This document shows, piece after piece, positions 15,798-23,705 of a DNA stretch of 47,870 nt. Origin of the DNA: Ruminococcaceae bacterium AB4001 (GTDB taxonomy: Bacteria; Bacillota; Clostridia; Saccharofermentanales; Saccharofermentanaceae); NCBI GenBank assembly GCA_000621765.1, contig JHXJ01000026.1, positions 1 to 47,870 of the forward strand, in the 5' to 3' direction. Below the pieces are notes generated by a model. The model did not search any database and was not told where the DNA came from. It saw nothing but the letters and a program-made list of their open reading frames with translations. The position numbers were made by a program, and so were the translations under genes. The first letter of the stretch is position 1; each line of letters starts with the position of its first letter.

Positions 15798-16889
15798 ATG
15801 AATATAAGTGAGATCGTTTTTGAATTAGATATTGCGTCACAGTATAACTTTTCGGCGAAAACAATCACGGTTCCAATGGTCTGTACCGGTGATGCGGTCA
15901 TTACGGAAAGGCAGAGGATTGATTCTGTAACCGTAAAAACGTATAAACTGACACCTGAGATCGTTGAACAGATCGCAGGACTTATCGCTGAAGAAAAACT
16001 GACAGATGAGATAGGCAAAGAAGCTCCTGCAGCTGATCCGGAAAGAAAGGTGAGCGTATCGCATATTCTTACGATCAGGTTTGAAGACGGCAGTGAAGGT
16101 ATCGTCAAAACCGGCAATCTTGAAGAACTCAGAAAGCTGCTCATAGGCATAACCGGAAAAGCTGAACTGATCGAAGAGAAGGAGGAATATCCGACTCTGA
16201 AACAGTGCATCAGCACCATTCACGAAGAACACGGTCCGGTGTGCGGGATAGAGGCAGGCTTTTCCTCATCCGGCATGATGGCAGGCAGCAATGAAGACAT
16301 AACAAAGCTGGTCGAAGATATCGGCGACGGTAAAGTCAGGATTACCATAACCAAGAGGTACGGTCTCGACTTTAAAACAATCTCAGACACAAAAGAAATA
16401 ACCAGTGACATCATATCGAAGGTCCAGAAGATCTCTGACAGAGAAAATCTCCCTGCCTGGTATTACGCGAGCAAGGATCCCAAGATCCCGATGGATCCTT
16501 CGATGATCGTATACGACTATTCCAGCAGTCATTCAGTCACCGTGATCTACGATGATACTAAGATCACCGGCATGAAGGAAAGACGTATGATCGGCCATGT
16601 TGCCCGGGAACAGGGCGGCAACGAAGTTTCCAAAATGCTGATCGGCCTGGTCAACGAAGCCGAGAATGCTTCAGGGATCGGGATCAGCAAACCTGTCGCG
16701 GCTCCTCTCTTTGATGCGACAAGGATGCAGCCGGGTATGCCGGGCATGGCTATGTGCGATCCGTCGAAAAGCACGATCCAGTTTCCGGGCATCCAGCCGC
16801 CTTCTGCTGATGGCGAATGGTTCTGCACGGAGTGCGGGACGAAGAATACAGGGAAATTCTGCTGTGAGTGCGGCATGAAAAGACCGTGA
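15798..16889 (+). CDS. Protein with C-terminal zinc ribbon, partner-like to the SPFH protein
   Basis: About 363 residues, soluble. The body has two related-looking halves, each with a strand-helix pattern: SVTVKTYKLTPEIVEQIAGLI early, and VRITITKRYGLDFKTISDTK later. A Pro/Met/Gly linker follows (ARMQPGMPGMAM is similar to such linkers), then the ribbon WFCTECGTKNTGKFCCECG. Zinc ribbons of this type also end the protein at 13775, and the two genes stand in one cluster, so a shared complex is plausible. ATG 15798 is preferred to 15792 because AGGGG (15787-15791) is at proper distance. Function not known. Confidence 0.65.
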   Translation: MNISEIVFELDIASQYNFSAKTITVPMVCTGDAVITERQRIDSVTVKTYKLTPEIVEQIAGLIAEEKLTDEIGKEAPAADPERKVSVSHILTIRFEDGSEGIVKTGNLEELRKLLIGITGKAELIEEKEEYPTLKQCISTIHEEHGPVCGIEAGFSSSGMMAGSNEDITKLVEDIGDGKVRITITKRYGLDFKTISDTKEITSDIISKVQKISDRENLPAWYYASKDPKIPMDPSMIVYDYSSSHSVTVIYDDTKITGMKERRMIGHVAREQGGNEVSKMLIGLVNEAENASGIGISKPVAAPLFDATRMQPGMPGMAMCDPSKSTIQFPGIQPPSADGEWFCTECGTKNTGKFCCECGMKRP

Positions 16890-16942
16890 TCTTACGTTCA
16901 AATACTTTAGTCTGATAATCATCCAGGGGATAAATAAAGGAT

Positions 16943-17569
16943 ATGAAGAAGTTCATTTTAAGATCTGTTTCTGTGATGCTTGCGTTGTCGGTCATCATGG
17001 CAGTATCGTCATGTTCGCTGCCATTCAAAAAAGATCCGATGCTCGAGCTCGAGTATACGGAATTTCCTACTGAAAAATACGATGCGGATAAAGTCCATCC
17101 TATAAGAACGTCAGGCACGCTGTCAGGGGCGGAAGCCGAAGCGGAATTAAGCGCTGTCGAGTGGGATTATCTGAAGCATTATTTCGAAGATGATTATATT
17201 GCTCTGAGATGGTGCCTGAGCGATCCTGCTGCTGCAGGCTTTGTTTATAACGGCGGTATCTACAGGGACTACATGGCCCAGGCGAGAGCCGATATCTGCG
17301 TTAATTACGAAGGACTTACACTGAATGAGACAGCTGAATACATTTCAGGCCTTGCTCCGGATATCTCGGTCGTCAGATCGGACATAATAACGATGCCCGG
17401 TGTGGGGATCTCCTATGGACTCGGCTGCTATATGACTCTGAAAACGTTGGAGTCGGTAAGAGCTTTGGATCCGGAAATGGACGTCAAGACAATGCATACT
17501 CTTTATCTGGATGCAGGTCCCGGATGCTTTGACAGGATCCTTACTTCCGTTAAAAGAGAGTTAGAGTAA
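16943..17569 (+). CDS. Short lipoprotein carrying only the C-terminal end of a DUF885 protein
   Basis: 208 residues. The lipoprotein signal ends AVSSC (Cys24). From about residue 110 the sequence follows the tail of DUF885 proteins: ADICVNYEGLTLNETAEYI, then MPGVGISYGLGCYMTLKTLE and a final TLYLDAGPGCFDRILTSV. DUF885 proteins are normally 550-600 residues and have an HExxH-like core well before this part. Here that core is absent and the signal peptide sits almost directly before the tail. The stub has an intact frame, so it may be a derived non-catalytic protein or the product of an internal deletion. The ribosome-binding site (CAGGGGA) is about 15 bases upstream. Confidence 0.6.
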   Translation: MKKFILRSVSVMLALSVIMAVSSCSLPFKKDPMLELEYTEFPTEKYDADKVHPIRTSGTLSGAEAEAELSAVEWDYLKHYFEDDYIALRWCLSDPAAAGFVYNGGIYRDYMAQARADICVNYEGLTLNETAEYISGLAPDISVVRSDIITMPGVGISYGLGCYMTLKTLESVRALDPEMDVKTMHTLYLDAGPGCFDRILTSVKRELE

Positions 17570-17588
17570 GCTTTTTGTCAGCGGGAAA

Positions 17589-18257
17589 TTACGGCTTTCC
17601 TTTGCAGCGACTGATCATGTCATCCGCATCTCTGTAGCCGCGGATCTTCTCAAGTTCCCTCAAAGCGCTTCTGTAAGCCCTGTTCTCGAAGAAATGCTTT
17701 CCTCTGCAGTAGATCTCGAGCTTCTCGGCCTCTTTCTGGCCGTCGTAGCAGATCTTGATAAGTTCAGCTGCAATTACATCGTTATACCTGAAACATTCGT
17801 CGAGTGCCTGCGTAAACAGGAACTTTGCCTCAGCTGCCGAAGCCAGTACTTTTCCGGTCTTTAAAATCCTGCCGGCTTTGGAAATGTATGTCATTACACG
17901 TGCATACTTAGGGTACTGCTCTGCGATATTCCACTTCTTCCCGCAGTTTGCACACTGGCATATTCCGTCCTTATAGTTGAAGACCAGATCTCCGCCGCAC
18001 ATCTTGCATTTAAAAGATATCTGCTCGGGTTTGGCGGGCTTGTTCTTATCTTCCGGCGTATAGTCAATTAACTGATTTATGGTGATGCCGTAAAAATCCG
18101 CTAACACGGCCAGAACTTCACGCTCTATCGGTATACGGGCAGCTTCCATTCTGTAGACCCAGATCGGCTCGATGTGCAGAGCTTCAGCCAGGGCCTCCTG
18201 AGTGAGCATGTGTTCTTCTCTTATCTTTCTAAGGCTCTCGGAAATTTTCGTGTCCAT
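17589..18257 (-). CDS. XRE-type helix-turn-helix protein with zinc ribbon
   Basis: 222 residues. Residues 6-62 are an XRE/Cro helix-turn-helix (LRKIREEHMLTQEALAEALHIE, with the second helix WVYRMEAARIPI). Residues 84-105 are a zinc ribbon with Cys84, 87, 102 and 105. The C-terminal 100 residues form helical, TPR-like repeats (AAEAKFLFTQALDECFRYND, then FFENRAYRSALRELEKIRGY). It probably binds DNA, with the tail responding to a partner. The gene is convergent with the DUF885-like lipoprotein, whose stop lies 19 bases away. It has no obvious operon partner. Confidence 0.83.
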   Translation of the reverse strand: MDTKISESLRKIREEHMLTQEALAEALHIEPIWVYRMEAARIPIEREVLAVLADFYGITINQLIDYTPEDKNKPAKPEQISFKCKMCGGDLVFNYKDGICQCANCGKKWNIAEQYPKYARVMTYISKAGRILKTGKVLASAAEAKFLFTQALDECFRYNDVIAAELIKICYDGQKEAEKLEIYCRGKHFFENRAYRSALRELEKIRGYRDADDMISRCKGKP

Positions 18258-18383
18258 GTATATATCCCCTTTGAATTCATCTTCACATATGATAACGGAA
18301 ACAGACCGTTATTTGAACATCAAAGGCGATGAATTTTATTTAGGGCAGGCGGCATGCACACAGTATTTGCATAAAATCCTCAT

Positions 18384-18742
18384 ATGTCCTGGGGTTTTGT
18401 TGTGTTGGTCGTAATCCTCGCATTGCTGCTGGTCGTAGTCAATGCGACTTTTTTCTTAAAGCTCGCTACGAAAAGGCTTTCAAAAGAAGTAATGGTCCTT
18501 TTGGAAGACTGCCGCGCAAATGAGTATGTGGACACACTGCGGAAGAGCATTATCTCAGCGTGCTTGAAAAATTAGGTGACTCCGCAAAGCTCGGCAAGGT
18601 CAGTTATTCGTATGCTTTGGGAAAACTCCTGGTCCTGAAAGGCGACCCTGTAAGGGCAGAAGAATACCTTAAGTTCGCGAGCGAAAACGGCGGCGATACC
18701 AAATACAAGAAATATGCCGACGAGCGTCTCAGCCAAATATAA
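18384..18742 (+). pseudogene. Membrane-anchored TPR-like protein interrupted by a frameshift
   Basis: Two frames make one plausible protein. The first (18384-18575) gives one membrane helix (about residues 3-25) and a short helical part ending in a stop. The other frame reads AEEHYLSVLEKLGDSAKL and then a TPR-like pair (YSYALGKLLVLKGDPVRAEEYLKFA) to the stop at 18740-18742. A shift of one base in the 18525-18545 region would join them into a protein of about 119 residues. The second frame has no good start of its own. Sequencing error cannot be excluded. No ribosome-binding site is clear before 18384. Its 3' end overlaps the convergent gene at 18729 by 14 bases. Confidence 0.5.
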
Positions 18743-19670
18743 ACAGCAGCATCGAAAGTATTGTCACAGCCATCAGGATTGATGACATCGTCACTGCGGT
18801 CTTTGAGAACCCGAGGCCTCTGACAGGACCTGCTGCCTTTGCTTCCTTTAAGCCCTTTATCCCGAAAATGATACCGGCAGTTTCCAATGCGATTCCGATG
18901 AACGCGAGTACGTAAACGGGTATCCCGTTAAGCATGTTTTCTTTCCAGCTTACGTTCGTGGAAACGACAACTTCGCTGATCAATGTCGCTACAGTGACAA
19001 AGACCGCAATGGTAGCGCAAATGGCACCATATATTCCGATCTTGATGAACGGCATCCCGATCTTATCTTTCTTATCTGCAGTCAGATATCCGTCGGGATT
19101 AAACTTCAATAACAAACTGCATACATAGTCCGCATCAGCGATCGATTCCCTGATATTGGAAGATTCAAGCGCCAGATAGTTTCTGGAAGCAAACGTCGGG
19201 AAACAGAATCTCTCATTACCGAGATAGAACTCGAAGAAAACAAATCTCGTTCCGCCGAAAGGCCCTTTGTCATGACCAGATCGTATCTTGGTCATCTCGC
19301 GGGCATCCGTCATCTGGAATTTAAAAGGACTGAGGGCAGATGTATATGCGACCCTGCCCGTATTCTTATCAATGCTCAGGATGGAATATATACGCATATA
19401 ACCATAGCTGGTATATGTGTAAGTGTCGCCGAAACCATTTGCCTTAAGGCCTTTATCCATCGTTTTCTTCGCTATGGGAAAAAGGAACCGGTTGGCAAAT
19501 CTGGTGAAGTACATGAATGCAAACGGAACAGTGAGGACCAGGCACAGGACAACTCCGTCTTCAAGCACCCTGCCTGTAAGAAATCTTGCTGCAAGAAGAC
19601 CCAGCACAACACCAATCGCAAGAAGGCTTGCGGTAACGCCCAGGATAACTGCTACGCTGTATCTTTTCAT
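18729..19670 (-). CDS. Membrane protein of unknown function
   Basis: 313 residues from ATG 19670. Two helices near the N-terminus (about 5-28 and 38-58) are followed by a soluble part of about 150 residues, with strands around YTYTSYGYMRIYSILSID, then three C-terminal helices. The soluble part resembles cytoplasmic domains of YcxB-like membrane proteins, but weakly. The upstream in-frame ATG at 19772 is rejected: AGGGA precedes ATG 19670 by nine bases, and the extra N-terminus adds an improbable helix. Confidence 0.65.
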   Translation of the reverse strand: MKRYSVAVILGVTASLLAIGVVLGLLAARFLTGRVLEDGVVLCLVLTVPFAFMYFTRFANRFLFPIAKKTMDKGLKANGFGDTYTYTSYGYMRIYSILSIDKNTGRVAYTSALSPFKFQMTDAREMTKIRSGHDKGPFGGTRFVFFEFYLGNERFCFPTFASRNYLALESSNIRESIADADYVCSLLLKFNPDGYLTADKKDKIGMPFIKIGIYGAICATIAVFVTVATLISEVVVSTNVSWKENMLNGIPVYVLAFIGIALETAGIIFGIKGLKEAKAAGPVRGLGFSKTAVTMSSILMAVTILSMLLFIFG

Positions 19671-19889
19671 CCTCTCTGATCCCTGCTGATTTCTGATTGT
19701 GCCTAGAGCAATTATCAGACAGATTTTCAGCAATAGCAATAGAATGTGGCATTCCATGCATGACGCCAACATCCCGAATTTCGCGGTGTATTTCGCAGAG
19801 TTTATCCCCTATTGAACTGCATTTATGCGTGTTAATCTTTTTGCAGGTACAGCCTTACCTTGGCCGCAGTTCAATATGGGGAATGAACT

Positions 19890-21017
19890 ATGTTTAAAAA
19901 GTTAGTGGCACTGATTCTGATATTGGCAGTCTGTTTGCCGGTTACTTCATGCAAGTACCGGAGAAGCGGCAAGCCTTATCTTGATTACCGCGAAAGCGGC
20001 ACGGATGCTTTTGTGTATCATACCGAGCGGAAGCAGACAGAAACATTTATCGCATTCAATGACATATCAGGGAGACTTCTTTTGTTTCCAATGAATTCAG
20101 AGAAGCGCAACGCTTACGATCCCGACGGGCTTTGCAATGTCACGCCCGGGAAGGCATATGAGATCACTTACGATGTCCAGTATGTATCAGGCGGCATGGG
20201 CGGAACTACGGAAGCATTTTTCCTTGCCGTTTACGACTGGAACGAAGTCCCGATCGACGACGCTCTTTTCGAGAAAGGATTTGCACAGTCCGGCAACGGT
20301 CCCATGTATCTGTTCATCAGATTCGGTTACTATATCGGCGAAGACTATATAGCCCTGCACAGCGATGACGGCGGATATGATCTGTACAGCAGGGAGTATA
20401 AGCATAAGCATTTCGACCATTGCGACATGGTAACCACCGAGATCAGCGTAAATGATTCTGCTTATCCGATCGAAATGCGTTTCAAGGTTTTCCGTAATGA
20501 AGGCCAGTCTGATGAATACATTCTTGACTGTCTCCGCAATAAGAGCGTAGAAGAGCGCGACTTTGTTCTGCTGACAGCCGTTGATTCTGACATATATGGC
20601 AACTATTACGATTCAATGGAGAAGGCTGCGGTACCTGACAGCTTTTCGGATAATCTTCTGTATCTCTATGCGGAGAACTCTCCCGGAGAAACCACAAGGC
20701 GCTACATCAGGGGCGAAGATCTCGCAAATATGACGGCGGAAGAACTCGGTCTGGAGCAGGAAGTCTATAAAAAGATCTATAACAAATGGCAGGGCTTAAG
20801 CCAGTTCAAAAGATCTAGAGCAAAATACAATTATGATGTAATTCTGTTCACCGGAGAAGCAGATCTGGACGGGTTTGCCAAGGTAACCTACGGTCCTGAC
20901 CTGAAGCTTCAGCTTAATGAAAGAACGTACAGGAAATACGACGTGGACACCAGAAGATATCAGTACATTGCTCTGTTTGTCAGAAGCGAGTTGAACGATT
21001 TTATTCCGCAGGAATAA
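19890..21017 (+). CDS. Lipoprotein, GKPY-type family (paralogue A)
   Basis: 375 residues, lipobox PVTSC (Cys21), followed by KYRRSGKPYLDYRESG. The middle has YDPDGLCNVTPGKAYEITYDVQ, and the end region has ELGLEQEVYKKIYNKW and YGPDLKLQLN. All of these stretches recur with the same order and spacing in the lipoprotein at 28945, so the two are paralogues. No known domain is recognised. It is followed, after about 150 bases with its own promoter, by a large solute-binding-type lipoprotein. Exposed on the outer membrane face; role unknown. Confidence 0.7.
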   Translation: MFKKLVALILILAVCLPVTSCKYRRSGKPYLDYRESGTDAFVYHTERKQTETFIAFNDISGRLLLFPMNSEKRNAYDPDGLCNVTPGKAYEITYDVQYVSGGMGGTTEAFFLAVYDWNEVPIDDALFEKGFAQSGNGPMYLFIRFGYYIGEDYIALHSDDGGYDLYSREYKHKHFDHCDMVTTEISVNDSAYPIEMRFKVFRNEGQSDEYILDCLRNKSVEERDFVLLTAVDSDIYGNYYDSMEKAAVPDSFSDNLLYLYAENSPGETTRRYIRGEDLANMTAEELGLEQEVYKKIYNKWQGLSQFKRSRAKYNYDVILFTGEADLDGFAKVTYGPDLKLQLNERTYRKYDVDTRRYQYIALFVRSELNDFIPQE

Positions 21018-21078
21018 TGCCATAAAGCCACCATTTTGAATATGCCCTGAAAAATACATAATTTGTGGGGTGTCCATT

Positions 21079-21100
21079 TATCAAGGCAACTTGATATAAT
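21079..21100 (+). promoter_or_regulatory. Inverted repeat overlapping the -10 box before lipoprotein paralogue 2
   Basis: TATCAAG (21079-21085) and CTTGATA (21090-21096) are perfect seven-base arms around GCAA. The right arm runs into TATAAT (21095-21100). A protein bound here would block the promoter. Confidence 0.5.
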
Positions 21101-21166
21101 GTTGTAAATGCATGAGATATGGGGATTCGTGCATAAATGGGGAAAAATTAAATAGGAGTAGAGATT

Positions 21167-23617
21167 ATGATTACGGCCAGAAGGATTTCAGCTGTTCTGT
21201 TGGCGGCTACGCTTTTCGCATCGTCGGTAATTATTCCGGGATGCAGTAAGAAGCAAGAAGAAAATAAGGTTTCCGCAGACGATCCGTGGTATTCGGTTAC
21301 AAAGACGAAAATAGCCGAACGGCTTTATCAGGAAAAGGATAATACAGGCATAGACAGCAGGTTTATCGGGCTGTCTGATGACAGGGTTGTTTTTCTGACG
21401 AACGGATATAAAAGGTCTCCGGAAGGGGTAAATGAAGATTTTTACGATTATTATGAATCATCGTATTACTGTTTTGAGATCTACGGCGCTGACGGATCTC
21501 TGGATGTGGTGATAGACATCAAAAGCGCGATTGACGACTATATCAAAGAAACATACAAAGAGTCTGCCAATTGGAATCTGATGTCGGATTATGAGATCAA
21601 AGGCAACACTGCAACAGCTCTGATAGTCGCATATCTTCCGACCGGCGGGGATGATGGCGGGAATGATATATATCAGGAACAAAGCGTGGTGGTCAGCTTC
21701 GATGTCAACAGCGGTGAGATAACTGAATTCAAGACTTCCAAAAATACAAATGTAAGATACACGGAAGACAGTTTTGATTTTGACGGATATATCGTGCGGA
21801 CCAGTTCGAATTTCAAGGGAGGCGATGCCGAGTATGTCATCAGCGTCCAAAGTCCCGACGGCAGTAAGGCTGATTACATCGGCAACAAACTTATTCCCGG
21901 TGCAAATATCGTATATATTCAGAACATGCTGTATAAGGGCGACGGAAAAGCTATCGTGTGCGCATACAACGAGGAAGCTTTCGGTTCGCTCCTGTATGAG
22001 ATGGATCTCAAAACGGGAAAGTTCGCAGAATATTCCGGTGATGATGCATTCATCAAGAGCATCATGGGACCTGCCAGGTACGAGGAAGGTATCGGCAATG
22101 TCATTGTCGACGCTGAAGGTATCAAGAAGGTCGATCTCGAAAACAAGACGAAGACACAGTTATTCTCTTTTAGCGACTGCAATCTCAACCGCAGTGAGAC
22201 CTTGGACATGGAACTTTTAGCGATGACCGAAGACAGGATCTATATGGCCGCATATCCTCCCGGCGGTCTGGGAACGATGTACGATCAGTCAATGAATGCG
22301 AGGAACCTTTTCATACTTACAAAGGAAAAGACCAATCCTCATGCAGGGAAGACCATTATCCGCGCAACTAATCTCGGCACATATTCATATTCGGTCTGCG
22401 AAGCCGTCTCAGTCTTTAACGATAAGAATGCTGACTATTTCATCAAACTCGATAACGATTATTCGCCGATGTACAAAGTTGACAGCATGGGTATCAGTTC
22501 CTGGGATGAAGATTACACCGACAAGATAACTGAAGCCACCATCGATCTTACTTACCAGTTAAGGCTTGATCTGATCAACGGCGAAGGCCCTGATATCATT
22601 CTGGGCGGCGCTGAATATTCCCATCTTAACAGCGCTGACTGTATGCTTGATCTGAAGCCCGGGATTAATACAGAGGGCCTGTTCGAAAACATCATCAGTG
22701 CGTGTGAGAATGACGGCAAACTGTTCCAGTGCCCTCTCTCATTTAGCGTATCAGGCATAGTCACTTCGAAAGATGTCGTTGATAAGGACAGTTACGGCTT
22801 TACTTACGATCCCTATAAAGAGTTCGTTTCAGACACCTGCAACGGCAAAGACCCCGTCGGGCGTTTTGCTGACCGGACCAGTTACTTTATAAACTGTTTA
22901 AGCAAGATGCAGGATGTCTGCTGGGATGCCGAAAATAAGAGTTATGACACGCCCGCTTTCCGCGAGCTGGCTGAATTCGTCAGCGAAAATGTTACGGATG
23001 CCCTGTTTATGGAAGACAGTTATGAGATAAGCACGGCTGAGCTCGTAGCACAGGGCAACAATTATGAGTATGAGCTGACTTTCCCTTATTACATGTATTT
23101 CTATTCCGACAGATTCTCCGAATTGAAAGTGCTTGGCGCTCCTTCTGCAGACGGCAGGGGACCTTCGATAAGTGCAGCTTCTTCGGTCGGAATTTCCGCG
23201 AACACAAAAGAAAAGCAGGCCTGCATTGATTTCGTTAATCTTCTTCTCTCGCAGGAGATTCAGGAATCTTTCGAAGAGATGGATTCTTATACGCCGGTAT
23301 TAAGATCTGCTTTTGAAGCCGCCGCGAAAAAACAGGTGGATGACTTCAACGAGAGCTATCACCAGAACCAGAGCAGATACACCAGGGCGCAACTCATGGA
23401 ATACATGCTCGCCTGGTACGAGATCGATGAAAGCTCTATCGACGAGTACATGAAAATGATCGGAAGCTGCAAGTCCCTGTCGTTGTTCGATCCGGCATTG
23501 GAGTATATTATTCAGGAAGAGATACCGGCATATTTCAAAGGACAGAAGACTTTGGACGAGGTCATCGCCATAATCAATGACCGTACAAAGACATATCTGA
23601 GTGAGAATGCGACCTGA
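21167..23617 (+). CDS. Lipoprotein with propeller-like N-terminal half and extracellular solute-binding C-terminal half (paralogue 2 of 3)
   Basis: 816 residues, lipobox IIPGC (Cys26). The mature start KVSADDPWYSVTKTK closely resembles the one at 33962 (VVKADDPWYESTR). The N-terminal 390 residues are beta-rich. The C-terminal part has GEGPDIILGG, LFQCPLSFSVSGIVTS, PSADGRGPSISAASSV and the end AYFKGQKTLDEVIAIINDR. These are motifs of family-1 solute-binding proteins, which normally feed an ABC importer; no importer genes are present here. AGGAG at 21154-21158 fixes the start. It ends 88 bases before the wall-repeat protein at 23706, transcribed in the same direction. Confidence 0.8.
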   Translation: MITARRISAVLLAATLFASSVIIPGCSKKQEENKVSADDPWYSVTKTKIAERLYQEKDNTGIDSRFIGLSDDRVVFLTNGYKRSPEGVNEDFYDYYESSYYCFEIYGADGSLDVVIDIKSAIDDYIKETYKESANWNLMSDYEIKGNTATALIVAYLPTGGDDGGNDIYQEQSVVVSFDVNSGEITEFKTSKNTNVRYTEDSFDFDGYIVRTSSNFKGGDAEYVISVQSPDGSKADYIGNKLIPGANIVYIQNMLYKGDGKAIVCAYNEEAFGSLLYEMDLKTGKFAEYSGDDAFIKSIMGPARYEEGIGNVIVDAEGIKKVDLENKTKTQLFSFSDCNLNRSETLDMELLAMTEDRIYMAAYPPGGLGTMYDQSMNARNLFILTKEKTNPHAGKTIIRATNLGTYSYSVCEAVSVFNDKNADYFIKLDNDYSPMYKVDSMGISSWDEDYTDKITEATIDLTYQLRLDLINGEGPDIILGGAEYSHLNSADCMLDLKPGINTEGLFENIISACENDGKLFQCPLSFSVSGIVTSKDVVDKDSYGFTYDPYKEFVSDTCNGKDPVGRFADRTSYFINCLSKMQDVCWDAENKSYDTPAFRELAEFVSENVTDALFMEDSYEISTAELVAQGNNYEYELTFPYYMYFYSDRFSELKVLGAPSADGRGPSISAASSVGISANTKEKQACIDFVNLLLSQEIQESFEEMDSYTPVLRSAFEAAAKKQVDDFNESYHQNQSRYTRAQLMEYMLAWYEIDESSIDEYMKMIGSCKSLSLFDPALEYIIQEEIPAYFKGQKTLDEVIAIINDRTKTYLSENAT

Positions 23618-23705
23618 TCAGGCGCGAAAATATAGATCAACCGGGCATATGTCAAAGGTGAACGGCTTCTGTCAACGTATGAATATGCTTTTCGAGGAGA
23701 AACAC

